The position numbers and the translations under genes are program-made. Below the pieces are notes generated by a model. That model saw nothing but the letters and a program-made list of their open reading frames with translations, did no database searches and was not told the DNA's origin. Shown in pieces: positions 40,981 through 50,285 of a DNA stretch of 64,000 bases (position 1 is the stretch's first letter; the number at the start of each line of letters is the position of its first letter). Source of the stretch: Coriobacteriaceae bacterium (GTDB lineage: Bacteria; Actinomycetota; Coriobacteriia; Coriobacteriales; Atopobiaceae); the NCBI GenBank assembly GCA_004557505.1, contig SFGZ01000002.1:124001-188000 (forward strand), read 5' to 3'.

Positions 40981-42231
40981 ATGACCGAGAGACTCTGCCT
41001 GGTCCACTACCACGAGATAGGCCTCAAGGGCAAGAACCGCTCAACCTTCGAGAACCAGCTCGTGACCAACCTGTATCGCGCGCTCAGGGCGTTTCCCATC
41101 GCGAACATCCAGCGCATCTCCGGCTATGTCGTGGCCGAGCCAGAGGACCACATGGCCACGCCGGAGATGGCGCAGGCCATCGCGAGGGTGCCTGGCGTCG
41201 CCCGCGTCTCCCTTGCCTACAAGTGCGGGCTCGACGAGGGCGAGTACAGCGAGGCCGCCATCCGCGCGCTTCGCGAGGCGGGAGACTTCTCCACCTTCAA
41301 GGTACACGCGCGCCGCAGCTCGACCACCTATCCGGTACACAGCATCGACATGAACCACATCGTGGGGTCCGCGCTCTGCGAGGCCTTCCCTGACAAGCTG
41401 GTCCGGATGCATGACCCCGACGTCACCGTGGTGGTACACGTGGTGCAGGGGTCGACCTTCGTCTACGCGGCGTCCATGCCCGGCGTGGGCGGGCTTCCCG
41501 TGGGCACGGCGGGCAAGGTGGTGACGCTCCTCTCGAGCGGCTTCGACTCCCCGGTCGCCACCTGGATGGTGGGGCGCCGCGGCGCCACCTGCGTCCCCGT
41601 ACACTTCTCGGGCAGGCCCATGACGTCCGACACCAGCGAGTACCTGTGTCGCGACATCGTCGACGCGCTGGCACCCTCCGGCGTGGTGGGCCGAATGTAC
41701 GTGGTGCCCTTTGGGGAGTTCCAGCGCCAGATCTCGCTCGTGGTGCCGCAGAGCCTCCGCATCATCATGTACCGGCGCGTCATGTACCAGGTCTCCGAGA
41801 GGATCGCGCGGCTCGAGGGCGCCAAGGCCATCGTCACCGGCGAGTCGCTGGGCCAGGTGGCCTCGCAGACGCTTGACAACATCGCCGCCGTGAACCAGGC
41901 CGTGACCATCCCCGTTCTGAGGCCGCTCGTCGGCTCGGACAAGCAGGAGATCATCCGCCGCTCCCAGGAGCTTGGGACCTATGAAATCTCCTCGCAGACG
42001 GCCCCCGACTGCTGCACGCTGTTCATGCCGCGCCGTCCCGAGACGCACGCGCGCATGCGCGAGGTGCTCGACGCCTGGGAGCTCTTCGACCACGAGGCCA
42101 TGGTGAACGCGCTGGTGGAGTCCGTCGAGTACGAGGACTTCTCGCAGTGTCCCAGCTACCGTGCGCCCAAGGGCCCACTGCGCGCGCACCACTCATCACT
42201 TGCACCGAGAGACGACGCGCCCGCGCGGTGA
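40981..42231 (+). CDS. thiI: tRNA 4-thiouridine synthase, form without rhodanese domain
   Basis: 416 residues: ferredoxin-like and THUMP domains (about 1-165) and a PP-loop ATPase. The PP-loop is LLSSGFDSPVATW (an SGGxDS variant with one Gly replaced by Phe, as common in ThiI). GESLGQVASQT follows. The E. coli protein has a C-terminal rhodanese domain carrying the catalytic Cys; it is absent here, as in many Gram-positives that use a dedicated desulfurase. The ATG is four bases after rpoZ. Confidence 0.93.
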   Translation: MTERLCLVHYHEIGLKGKNRSTFENQLVTNLYRALRAFPIANIQRISGYVVAEPEDHMATPEMAQAIARVPGVARVSLAYKCGLDEGEYSEAAIRALREAGDFSTFKVHARRSSTTYPVHSIDMNHIVGSALCEAFPDKLVRMHDPDVTVVVHVVQGSTFVYAASMPGVGGLPVGTAGKVVTLLSSGFDSPVATWMVGRRGATCVPVHFSGRPMTSDTSEYLCRDIVDALAPSGVVGRMYVVPFGEFQRQISLVVPQSLRIIMYRRVMYQVSERIARLEGAKAIVTGESLGQVASQTLDNIAAVNQAVTIPVLRPLVGSDKQEIIRRSQELGTYEISSQTAPDCCTLFMPRRPETHARMREVLDAWELFDHEAMVNALVESVEYEDFSQCPSYRAPKGPLRAHHSSLAPRDDAPAR

Positions 42232-42244
42232 CGCCGGTGGCCGA

Positions 42245-42294
42245 CGCTGCGGCACGGTGATACCGGGGTGACCGTTGCGGCACGGCGGTGCCGG
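42245..42294. repeat. Two imperfect 22-bp direct repeats after thiI
   Basis: CGCTGCGGCACGGTGATACCGG (42245-42266) and CGTTGCGGCACGGCGGTGCC plus GG (42273-42294) match at most positions with a 28-base period. A perfect hairpin CCGTTCGC/GCGAACGG follows at 42378-42408 and may end the thiI transcript. No gene is seen between 42232 and the comEA start. Confidence 0.45.
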
Positions 42295-42577
42295 ATATTG
42301 ACGCGCGCCGCTCGTCGATTGCGCGCGACACCAGGGGACACGCTGGGACGCCGTACCTGTCGCCTCGGTTGCCCTGACCGTTCGCTCCTGCGGAAACACC
42401 GCGAACGGCGCGCGGGGATAACGGGATTCGCATCCCTCGCATGAGGCTGTTAGTGCAGTAACGCCGTAATCCGTCAGATTCGTGCCCGTCTGCCGTCAGG
42501 AACGTGCCGGACTTTTTCAAAAGCACAGGCCAGAGGCTCGGGCCCGTCCCCATCATCGATGTATGGGGGTGGTCGGC

Positions 42578-43324
42578 ATGGCACAGGCATCAAGTTCGCC
42601 GGGAGGCTTGGGGAGGCGCGTCCGACGCAGCGCGCGCGTCCTGGCGAGAAGGGCGGGGCTCTCTCCCGTCGCGAAGGCCGGCGTCGCGGGTATCACGCTT
42701 GTCGCCGTGCTTGCGGCGATCGCCTGCATCCGCCTGCTCCCGGGGCAGCCCGGAGGCTCCTTTGTCATAGAGCGCGGTGAGGGCGCGGCGACAGCGGAGC
42801 CCGCTCGGGTGGAGGTGCCATCGCAGGGCGAGGGGGACGATGCCTCGGCACGCGAGGACGTTGAGGTGCCACCGGTTATGGTGGTGCATGTCGATGGCAT
42901 GGTGGCAAGCCCGGGGGTCTATCGGCTTCAGGGTGACTCGTTGCGCATGGATGACGCCGTTAAGGCGGCGGGCGGGCTCGTGGACGGTGCGGACACCTCG
43001 CGTGTGAACCTTGCCGAGCCCCTCTCGGATGGCGAGAAGGTGCATGTCCCAGCCGTGGGGGAGGAGGACGCCGACGAGGGGGCCGCAACCGCAGGGGCGG
43101 CACCCACCGGCGGCGCAACCTCGACCGCCGAAGGTATCGTGAACATCAACACCGCGACGGCTGCCGAGCTCACGGCGCTTCCCGGCGTCGGCGACGCGAC
43201 TGCCGCGGAGATCGTCCGGGACCGGGAGGCGAACGGGGCGTTTGCCAGCGTCGAGGACCTCATGCGCGTCTCGGGAATAGGCGAGAAGAAGTTCGCTAAG
43301 CTCAAGGGCAAGATCCGTGTCTGA
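42578..43324 (+). CDS. comEA: ComEA-type DNA-binding competence protein
   Basis: 248 residues. One N-terminal membrane segment (VAGITLVAVLAAIACIRLL) is followed by an SLBB domain (MVVHVDGMVASPGVYRL) and a helix-hairpin-helix DNA-binding region (VNINTATAAELTALPGVG...FASVEDLMRVSGIG). ComEA receives double-stranded DNA outside the membrane. I chose ATG 42578 with GGGGGTGG upstream; an ATG at 42563 and an earlier GTG-type extension are possible. Its end overlaps comEC by eight bases. Confidence 0.9.
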   Translation: MAQASSSPGGLGRRVRRSARVLARRAGLSPVAKAGVAGITLVAVLAAIACIRLLPGQPGGSFVIERGEGAATAEPARVEVPSQGEGDDASAREDVEVPPVMVVHVDGMVASPGVYRLQGDSLRMDDAVKAAGGLVDGADTSRVNLAEPLSDGEKVHVPAVGEEDADEGAATAGAAPTGGATSTAEGIVNINTATAAELTALPGVGDATAAEIVRDREANGAFASVEDLMRVSGIGEKKFAKLKGKIRV

Positions 43325-45803
43325 GGGCATGGAGAGGGGCGTAGCTGTCCCAGGGGCGCATGGCGGGACCGGGCAAAGCGACGTCCGCATGCCCGCGCGG
43401 CCATCCATCCCGGTGACGCTCTGGGGCCTGGTGGCGACCGTCTTGGCGGAGCATGCCGTGCTGCGCTACGGCCAGCCGCCTTCCCCAGGCTCCCTTCTTG
43501 TGGCCGCGAGGGTCGTGGCGGCCATCGGCGCGCTTGCCGTCATTTTCGCGCTTCTCCGCATGAGGGGGCGAGGCCGGCGCAAGCGTTCGCCCCGGGTGCC
43601 GATCGCCATCACGCTTGTCTTCGCCGCGGCGCTTTCCGGAGCGCTTCTGGGGTGGCTCTCGCTGGGGCGCGTGGCAAAGGCGGCGAGGCTGCTCTCGGCA
43701 AACCCGGTATCTTCGTGGGGGCTCAGGGTCGAGGGCGACATGGTTGGGCGCGGGCGCGGATGGCGCGGCCGCGCGAGCGTGTTTGGGACGGATGGCTCCG
43801 AGATCGGTGCGGTCTGGCTCAGCTCACCCACCCAGCTGGAGCGTGGGTCTCTGGCCTCCTGCGTGGGAAGGTTCGAGCCCAACGGGGATGACGAGCGCGG
43901 GGTCTCCTCGCGCATGCAGGGCATCGCGGGCACGGTGTCGGTCGCATGCGTGACCTCCTCGCGCGAGGCGGAGGGTCCGCTTGGAGCCGTGCTGCGCATG
44001 AGGAGGGCCGTGCTCGCGTCCTTCTCGCCATACGAGTCAGACGGCGCGGCGGTGCTCGCGGGAAGCGTCTGCGGCGACCGTGCGCCGCTACGCTCGCGTG
44101 GCCTTGACAGGGCCTTCTCAACCTGCGGCGTCTCCCATCTCGTGGCGGTGTCGGGAGGCCACCTCGCCATACTGGCGGGTGCCCTCTCGCTGCTGCTCGG
44201 CAGGACGCGGCTGCGGCCTGCCGTCCGCGGGTCGCTCGCCCTTGGCGTGGTCGCCCTCTTCGTCGTCTTTTGCGGCGCCCCCGCGTCTGCCGTGCGCGCA
44301 GGCATCATGAGCGGCGTTTCGTTTGGCGGCACGGTTGTGGGGAGAAGGTCCCATGCGCTCTCCTCGGCATGCGCGGCGGCGCTTGCCATGGCGCTTCTCG
44401 ACCCCTGCGTCTCCGCGCAGCTAGGGTTTCTCCTCTCGGTCGCCTCGGTGGTCGGCATCTGCCTGTTTGGGGGATACGCTGGCCATGCGCTCGACGTGCT
44501 CACCAGGCCCGCGCGACGCTGCGGGAGGCGCGGGCTGCCGGCGGCGCGCTTGCTTGGCCGCGTCAGGGCAAGCTCCTGCGACGCCCTGGGCGTCTCTGTG
44601 GTGGCGCAGCTCTTTACGCTACCGCTGACCTGTCCCGCATTCGGCGAGGTGTCGCTTGTCGCGCCGCTCGCGAACCTCGCGCTGGCCCCGCTCTTTGCCG
44701 GGCTGGTCTCGTTGGGGCTGGGCGCCGCAGCGCTCACGCCCCTGCCCGCCTTGCAGGCACCCATCCTTGCTGCGGCAAAGGGCGTCTCGCGGGCGTTCTG
44801 CGCGCTGCTCTGCGCCCTGGCGAGGCTTCCCTTTGCCTGCCTTGCCATGGAGGCGAGCGGGGCGGCCCTCTTTGCGGTGCTCTTCGCGGCGTGCGCGGCC
44901 ATCTACGCCGCCTGGCCCGTCCCCAGGCGACGCCACCTCGCCCTCGCCTCCCTCGCCCTCGCGGGGTGCGCCGTCGTCACGCTGCTCTGCCTGCGGCTGC
45001 TTCAGCCACCCCGGGTCTGCGTCCTGGACGTTGGCCAGGGCGACGCCATCCTCGTGACCGACGGCGCGGCTGCCGTGCTTGTAGACACGGGCCCGGACGG
45101 GTCGGTCGCGCAGGCGCTGGCGAGGCAGGGCATCATCCACCTGGACGCCATCGTGCTGACGCACCTCCACGACGACCACGTGGGTGGCGTCGATGACCTC
45201 GTGGGACGCCTGGGCTGCGAGCGCGTTCTCGTGGCCCGGGGCGTTGCAGATCACGTTTCGGATGGGCTCTCGGAGAGCACCCGGCGCCTCACGGGACACG
45301 GGGTGGAGGAGATCTCCTATGGGGACACCATCGTCGCCGGCTCGTTTGCGCTTCGCGTCGTCTCGCCGGTCGGGGAGGTTGCCGGCGACGAGAACGCGGA
45401 CTCGGTCGTGCTCGCCCTCTCGTACGAGCGCGTCGGCCGCAAGCTCACGGCGCTCCTCACGGGTGACGCCGAGAGGGACGAGACCGGCGCCTGCCTCGCC
45501 CGCGGTGACGTGGGCGACATCGACGTCCTCAAGGTGGGGCACCATGGCTCCGAGGTCTCCGTAACGGCCGACGAGGCGGCCCTGCTCGACCCAGAGGTCT
45601 CCGTCGCGAGCGCCGGCGAGGCAAACAGGTACGGCCACCCACGGGAGGAGTGCGTGGACGCCCTCGAGGGCGCGGGCTCGGTCTTCCTCTGCACCAAGGA
45701 CGTTGGCACCGTCACGGTCCGGCCCGGTGCCAGGGGTCCCGTCGTATCGACGGAGCGCTCGGCGCCGGAGGCGCCCCCAGCCCCGTGGGCATCCGGGCTG
45801 TGA
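43317..45803 (+). CDS. comEC: ComEC/Rec2-type DNA uptake channel protein
   Basis: 828 residues: an N-terminal soluble part with membrane helices, the Competence domain membrane region (including HLVAVSGGHLAILAG), and a C-terminal metallo-beta-lactamase-like domain (VLDVGQGDAILV, VLTHLHDDHVGGVDDLV, LKVGHHGS). ComEC passes single-stranded DNA into the cytoplasm. With comEA upstream and the dCMP deaminase at 52806 elsewhere, the genes point to a natural transformation capacity. The start is GTG 43317, or possibly ATG 43329. Confidence 0.93.
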   Translation: MSEGMERGVAVPGAHGGTGQSDVRMPARPSIPVTLWGLVATVLAEHAVLRYGQPPSPGSLLVAARVVAAIGALAVIFALLRMRGRGRRKRSPRVPIAITLVFAAALSGALLGWLSLGRVAKAARLLSANPVSSWGLRVEGDMVGRGRGWRGRASVFGTDGSEIGAVWLSSPTQLERGSLASCVGRFEPNGDDERGVSSRMQGIAGTVSVACVTSSREAEGPLGAVLRMRRAVLASFSPYESDGAAVLAGSVCGDRAPLRSRGLDRAFSTCGVSHLVAVSGGHLAILAGALSLLLGRTRLRPAVRGSLALGVVALFVVFCGAPASAVRAGIMSGVSFGGTVVGRRSHALSSACAAALAMALLDPCVSAQLGFLLSVASVVGICLFGGYAGHALDVLTRPARRCGRRGLPAARLLGRVRASSCDALGVSVVAQLFTLPLTCPAFGEVSLVAPLANLALAPLFAGLVSLGLGAAALTPLPALQAPILAAAKGVSRAFCALLCALARLPFACLAMEASGAALFAVLFAACAAIYAAWPVPRRRHLALASLALAGCAVVTLLCLRLLQPPRVCVLDVGQGDAILVTDGAAAVLVDTGPDGSVAQALARQGIIHLDAIVLTHLHDDHVGGVDDLVGRLGCERVLVARGVADHVSDGLSESTRRLTGHGVEEISYGDTIVAGSFALRVVSPVGEVAGDENADSVVLALSYERVGRKLTALLTGDAERDETGACLARGDVGDIDVLKVGHHGSEVSVTADEAALLDPEVSVASAGEANRYGHPREECVDALEGAGSVFLCTKDVGTVTVRPGARGPVVSTERSAPEAPPAPWASGL

Positions 45804-45854
45804 CGGCGGCTGGTTTGTGGCAAAGTAGGGAGGTCGACACAACGGAGGGGACGC

Positions 45855-46844
45855 ATGGCAAAGATGGCGAGGCTGCTGCCGGCATATCTGGTGGTGGGCG
45901 AGGACGAGCTCAAGCGCAGGAGCGCGATCACGCGCCTCAAGGGCTACCTGGACGAGGGCCTTGCGGCATTCAACCTGGACGAGATCTCGCCGACGGCAGA
46001 CACGGACCCAACGGGCGTCATATCGTCCCTCAACACGATGCCCGTGGGCGACTCTCCGCGCATCGTGATCATCGAGCCTGCCGACAAGCTCCCCAAGCCC
46101 GTCTCGGAGGCCGTCGTGGGCTACCTGAAGGACCCAAACCCCGCCTGTACGCTGCTCCTCTCGGCGACCACGCTGGCAAAGTCGACGCGCCTCTACAAGG
46201 CGGTCGCGAAGGTGGGCCCCAAGGCGGTCATCGACTGCACGCCTGCCGCGAGAAGGGACCTCCCTTCCTACGTGCAGAAGCTCGCGCGCTCGCACGGCCT
46301 TGCGATGGACCAGGACGCGGCCCGTGCGCTCGTGGACCGCGTGGGGGAGTCGACCACCATGCTCGACACGCAGCTGCGCACGCTCTCGGCACTCAAGGGC
46401 GGCCGGGGCCAGGTGACGCTCGCGGACGTCGAGGCGAGCGTCGCTCGCGTCGCGGAGGTCAAGCCGTGGGAGTTCCTGGACCGTCTGAGCGAGCGAGACG
46501 TCCGACGCTCGCTGGAGCTCTACGCGCTGCTCAGAGGGTCCTCGCAGGTGGGGCTCCTCACCCTGGTGACCATTCGCATCCGAGAGCTCGTCTGCGCGCG
46601 GGCGCTTGACGCACGGGGCGAGGGAGGCGGCGTTGCCCAGGCGCTTGGCAAGCAGGGCTGGCAGGTGAAAAACCACGTCCGCTGGGCCCGTGGCTTCGCC
46701 CCGGGCGAGCTGGAGCGCGACCTTGCGGCCTGCGGTGCCTGCGAGCGCGCCCTCAAGGGATCGGCGGACTCCGACTCGGCGCTCCTCTCGCTCATCGTGA
46801 TCATCTGCGGGGGCGGCGGGCAGTCGCCGTGCAAGGGGGCCTGA
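45855..46844 (+). CDS. holA: DNA polymerase III delta subunit
   Basis: 329 residues, the usual length. The sliding-clamp loader subunit starts PAYLVVGEDELKRRSAITRLKGY; the middle (LLLSATTLAKSTRLYKAV) and helical C-terminus (VKPWEFLDRLSERDVRRSLELYALL) match HolA. GGAGGGGACGC precedes the ATG. It follows comEC by 51 bases, the usual comEC-holA order, and converges with rpsT. Confidence 0.93.
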   Translation: MAKMARLLPAYLVVGEDELKRRSAITRLKGYLDEGLAAFNLDEISPTADTDPTGVISSLNTMPVGDSPRIVIIEPADKLPKPVSEAVVGYLKDPNPACTLLLSATTLAKSTRLYKAVAKVGPKAVIDCTPAARRDLPSYVQKLARSHGLAMDQDAARALVDRVGESTTMLDTQLRTLSALKGGRGQVTLADVEASVARVAEVKPWEFLDRLSERDVRRSLELYALLRGSSQVGLLTLVTIRIRELVCARALDARGEGGGVAQALGKQGWQVKNHVRWARGFAPGELERDLAACGACERALKGSADSDSALLSLIVIICGGGGQSPCKGA

Positions 46845-46960
46845 CGGTCCCGGCCGCGCCGGCCCCGCGCCATGGAGCCCGCGGCCCCGGTGCCCTTGGA
46901 ACCGGTATCCCTGGCGGCACCCGCCTGTGTCCCGGTGCCCCAAGCCTCCCTCGCCCATAG

Positions 46961-46991
46961 AAAAAAGGAGCCCGGCACGCGGCCGGACTCC
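46961..46991 (-). terminator. Rho-independent terminator of rpsT
   Basis: On the minus strand GGAGTCCGGC (46982-46991) and GCCGGGCTCC (46967-46976) pair with one G-U pair, followed by a T-run (A6 at 46961-46966 on the plus strand). It lies 30 bases past the rpsT stop and may also stop holA transcripts from the other side. Confidence 0.85.
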
Positions 46992-47021
46992 TGAAAGGAA
47001 AGTCATCGCAGGGGGGCGACG

Positions 47022-47285
47022 CTACTTCATGGAGTTGACGAGCCTCTGGACGCCGGACTTGCGGTCGGCGGCCTGGTTCTTGTGGATGATGCCCTTGGCG
47101 GCAGCCCTGTCGAGCTTGCGGCAGGCGGCGTTGGCGGCAGCCTGGGCGGCGTCGGCGTCGCCGGTCTCGACGGCGGCGTGAACCTTCTTAACGTAGGTCT
47201 TCAGCTCGGAGCGTACAGCCCTGTTGCGCATGCGGGCCTTCTCGGCGGTGATGATGCGCTTCTTCTGAGACTTGATGTTTGCCAC
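47022..47285 (-). CDS. rpsT: 30S ribosomal protein S20
   Basis: 87 residues. The start ANIKSQKKRIITAEKARMRNRAVRSELKT is typical of S20, and the Ala-rich C-terminal half ends ADRKSGVQRLVNSMK. The start is GTG at 47285 with GAAAGGAT upstream; longer readings upstream are not ribosomal-protein-like. It is a single-gene unit convergent with holA and closed by a strong terminator. Confidence 0.95.
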   Translation of the reverse strand: MANIKSQKKRIITAEKARMRNRAVRSELKTYVKKVHAAVETGDADAAQAAANAACRKLDRAAAKGIIHKNQAADRKSGVQRLVNSMK

Positions 47286-47512
47286 GGTGCGGATCCTTTC
47301 AAATGCTTGTCCCTGAGGCCTCTTGGAGCTTGTAGGTGGGAAGTGGGGTTCCGCACCAGACACGGCGAGGTCAACCAGAGCAGTATAGCAGAGCAAACGC
47401 CTGTGGGACCCTCTATTTGCGCCGATGTACCCGCTTCGATTTTTCATCGAGTAAATTACACATGTCCTGGCGAGGGGGAACGGGCCTTCTCGAGGACCAG
47501 ACGCATGGGGGA

Positions 47513-47638
47513 CTACTGGCGATCTCTTCTCAGCAGCCATACGATCGCTATGACAGCAACGACAATGCATATGATGATCGGCGCATGCGCTACAGCATAC
47601 GTGACGATAAGCTCCGGAATCCCAAGCCCATAGGTCAT
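47513..47638 (-). CDS. Candidate 41-residue single-helix membrane protein
   Basis: ATG at 47638 has GGAGG nine bases upstream and encodes 41 residues dominated by one hydrophobic helix (APIIICIVVAVIAIVWLL) with an RRDRQ tail. It lies downstream of the LuxR-PASTA gene on the same strand. No family is recognised. A good ribosome binding site and a clean helix plus basic tail make a real small protein plausible. Confidence 0.4.
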   Translation of the reverse strand: MTYGLGIPELIVTYAVAHAPIIICIVVAVIAIVWLLRRDRQ

Positions 47639-47806
47639 GGTCGCTCGCCTCCAATCTCTAGCATGGTTTTGCCTCCTCACAGCCACCATTGCAGCAAGGC
47701 AACGCTTTGCAGCCCAAGATACTGGGTTGGCCTGTGGCAAATCTGTCATTAGCGGGAAATGCCACAAAGACTGACCCGTGGATGGGGCAAACAGTGGGGC
47801 GGGCGG

Positions 47807-48421
47807 TTAGGTCGCCACCACCAAGACCACGCCTGCCTTCCAGCCGCCCTTCAAATCGCAGGCGGCGGTGGATCCTTCTCCCCAACAGAAGGCCGAGGTC
47901 CCCGTCCCAAGTTCTGCCGCGTCCCTCACGTCCTTGACTTCTATGACTTTCCCCGAGGGAGGCTCGGTTGCCTGCGCCTCGAAGAGGGGGCAGAACCCTG
48001 CCTGTGCGACTTTCGAAGCAGTCGCGTCGGCGCGCATGCCAGCCACATTGGGCAGTTCGCCATAGTCGGTATCGATTGTGCCGGAGGGGGAGTTTAGGTA
48101 GCCGCTGCCCTCGTGGAAAGCCTTCGGTACGAGCATTGCCGCAGCCGTCCATGCCCCTACTTGGGAAAGGCTCTGGAATTCCGAACGTGTGGAAACGCCA
48201 AGCTTCTTATATACTCGCTGCCGATAGGTGCCAACGGTCGACGGAGTCACCCCCATGAGCTGCGCCGCCTTCTCGGCAGTCAGTCCCAAGGCAACCGTAC
48301 GCATCGCTTCCGCCTCTCGGTCAGACAGGCTGGCTTCACGCAGAAGCCGCTCGAAGTCCGGTGAGCCCTCGTCGCTCGCGTCCAATGGAGCCCCCTCGCC
48401 TGGCGCAGGATTTGGCTTCAT
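47807..48421 (-). CDS. LuxR-type helix-turn-helix protein with PASTA-like C-terminus
   Basis: 204 residues from the Met at 48421. A LuxR-type DNA-binding domain is clear at about residues 30-85 (LSDREAEAMRTVALGLTAEKAAQLMGVTPSTVGTYRQRVYKKLGV). Past residue ~115 the text LPNVAGMRADATASKVAQAGF...PSGKVIEV...GVVLVVAT resembles a PASTA domain. PASTA modules normally sit outside the cell on kinases and penicillin-binding proteins, and no membrane helix is seen here. LuxR proteins of this class often have a long N-terminal membrane domain, so this could be a shortened relative. It is divergent from lepA, with the starts only about 50 bases apart. Confidence 0.65.
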   Translation of the reverse strand: MKPNPAPGEGAPLDASDEGSPDFERLLREASLSDREAEAMRTVALGLTAEKAAQLMGVTPSTVGTYRQRVYKKLGVSTRSEFQSLSQVGAWTAAAMLVPKAFHEGSGYLNSPSGTIDTDYGELPNVAGMRADATASKVAQAGFCPLFEAQATEPPSGKVIEVKDVRDAAELGTGTSAFCWGEGSTAACDLKGGWKAGVVLVVAT

Positions 48422-48460
48422 AATACATGCCGACGCAGGCGAGACGCGCGCGGCATGCGC

Positions 48461-48466
48461 TATGAT
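48461..48466 (+). promoter_or_regulatory. -10-like TATGAT placed for a leaderless lepA transcript
   Basis: TATGAT is 8 bases upstream of the lepA ATG at 48474, where the transcript would start at or next to the ATG. No Shine-Dalgarno-like sequence exists upstream of any of the candidate starts (48462, 48465, 48474). The -35 region is not convincing. Confidence 0.35.
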
Positions 48467-48473
48467 GTCTCGC

Positions 48474-50285
48474 ATGAAGACGACAGACACCTCACACATC
48501 CGCAACTTCTCGATCGTTGCGCACATAGACCATGGCAAGTCGACCATCTCGGACCGCATCCTGGAGCTCACCCACACGGTGGACGAGCGGGACATGGCCG
48601 ACCAGCTCCTCGACACCATGGACATCGAGCGCGAGCGCGGCATCACCATCAAGTCGAACGCCGTGCGCGTGGTCTATGACGCCGATGACGGGGAGTCATA
48701 CCAGTTCAACCTCATCGACACCCCGGGCCACGTGGACTTCACCTACGAGGTCTCGCGCTCGCTCGCCGCCTGCGAGGGCGCGGTGCTCGTGGTGGACGCC
48801 ACGCAGGGCGTGGAGGCGCAGACCGTCTCCAACGCCACGCTGGCCATGAACGCCAACCTGGACATCGTGCCCGCCATCAACAAGATCGACCTCCCCTCGG
48901 CGCGCCCCGATGAGGTCAAGGAGGAGATCGAAGAGGACCTCGCCATCCCGGCCGACGATGCGGTGCTGGTCTCGGGCAAGACCGGCGAGGGCATCCACGC
49001 CCTGCTCGAAGCCATCGTCTACCTCATCTCGCCACCCACGGGAGACCCCGCCGCCCCGCTCAAGGCCCTCATCCTGGACTCCTACTTCGACGAGTACCGC
49101 GGCGTGGTGGCCACGGTGCGCGTCTTTGACGGCGTCGTGAGGAAGGGCGACCACCTGCGCATGATGGCGCTCGGCGACACCTTCCTCTGCGACGGCGTGG
49201 GCTGCAGGCGCCCGCTGGAGACGCCGCTGGACGAGCTGGGCGTGGGCGAGGTTGGCTACGTGGTCACGGGCCTCAAGGACCCCGCGCTGGTCAAGACCGG
49301 TGACACCATCACCTACGAGGACCGTCCCTGCGCGCAGGCCTGCCCCGGCTACCACGAGGCAAAGCCCATGGTCTTCACCGGCCTCTTTCCCATCGACAAC
49401 AAGCAGTACGAGAACCTGCGCGACGCCCTGGAGAAGCTCAAGGTGAACGACCCTTCGCTCGTCTGGACGCCCGAGACGAGCGTGGCCTTGGGCTTCGGCT
49501 TCCGCGTGGGCTTTTTGGGCCTTCTCCACATGGAGGTCGTGAAGGAGCGCCTGGAACGCGAGTTCGCCCTCGACCTCATCGCCACGTCGCCATCGGTCGA
49601 CTACCACGTCTTCACGACCGACGGCGAGATGTCCAGCATCACGAGTCCCCAGGACCTGCCCGACGTTACCCGCATCGACCACATCGAGGAGCCCTATCTC
49701 AAGGCCAAGGTCATCGTGCCTCCCGACTACATGGGCGCCGTTATGCAGCTGGTGGTCGACCACCGCGGCGAGACCAACGACATGGTCTATCTCTCGGAGA
49801 AGTCCGTCGAGATCCACTTCGACATCCCGCTGGCCGAGCTCATCCTCGACTTCTTCGACCAGCTCAAGAGCCGCACCAAGGGCTATGCCTCGCTCGACTA
49901 CGAGATTGGCGACTACCGCACGAGCGACCTCGTGAAGCTGGACATACTCCTTGCGGGCGAGGAGGTCGACGCCCTCTCGTTCATCGTCCCGCGCGACCGC
50001 ACCTACAACATGGCGAGAAGCCTCTGCGACAAGCTCAAGGGCATCATCCCGCGCCAGCAGTTCGAGGTGCCCATCCAAGGGGCCGTCGGCAACAAGGTCA
50101 TCGCGCGCTCCACGGTGAAGGCCATGCGCAAGGACGTCCTCGCAAAGTGCTATGGCGGCGACATCTCCCGCAAGCGCAAGCTCCTCGAGAAGCAGAAGGA
50201 GGGCAAGAAGCGCATGAAGTCCATCGGGTCGGTCGAGGTGCCGCAGGAGGCCTTCCTCGCCGTCCTCAAGGTCGACGACGAATGA
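48474..50285 (+). CDS. lepA: Elongation factor 4 (ribosome back-translocase)
   Basis: 603 residues, normal for LepA. GTPase motifs are IVAHIDHGKST, RERGIT, DTPGHVDF and NKIDLPSA. The LepA-specific C-terminal domain has GFRVGFLGLLHMEVV and AKCYGGDISRKRKLLEKQKEGKKRMK. Starts at 48462 and 48465 are in frame and cannot be excluded; 48474 gives the family start MKTTDTSHIRNFSIVAH. It overlaps the dus gene by four bases. Confidence 0.96.
   Translation: MKTTDTSHIRNFSIVAHIDHGKSTISDRILELTHTVDERDMADQLLDTMDIERERGITIKSNAVRVVYDADDGESYQFNLIDTPGHVDFTYEVSRSLAACEGAVLVVDATQGVEAQTVSNATLAMNANLDIVPAINKIDLPSARPDEVKEEIEEDLAIPADDAVLVSGKTGEGIHALLEAIVYLISPPTGDPAAPLKALILDSYFDEYRGVVATVRVFDGVVRKGDHLRMMALGDTFLCDGVGCRRPLETPLDELGVGEVGYVVTGLKDPALVKTGDTITYEDRPCAQACPGYHEAKPMVFTGLFPIDNKQYENLRDALEKLKVNDPSLVWTPETSVALGFGFRVGFLGLLHMEVVKERLEREFALDLIATSPSVDYHVFTTDGEMSSITSPQDLPDVTRIDHIEEPYLKAKVIVPPDYMGAVMQLVVDHRGETNDMVYLSEKSVEIHFDIPLAELILDFFDQLKSRTKGYASLDYEIGDYRTSDLVKLDILLAGEEVDALSFIVPRDRTYNMARSLCDKLKGIIPRQQFEVPIQGAVGNKVIARSTVKAMRKDVLAKCYGGDISRKRKLLEKQKEGKKRMKSIGSVEVPQEAFLAVLKVDDE

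Noticed and set aside
47082..47633. 183-codon plus-strand frame across rpsT
   Set aside because: It is antisense to ribosomal protein S20 and its terminator side, with no domain and no start signal.
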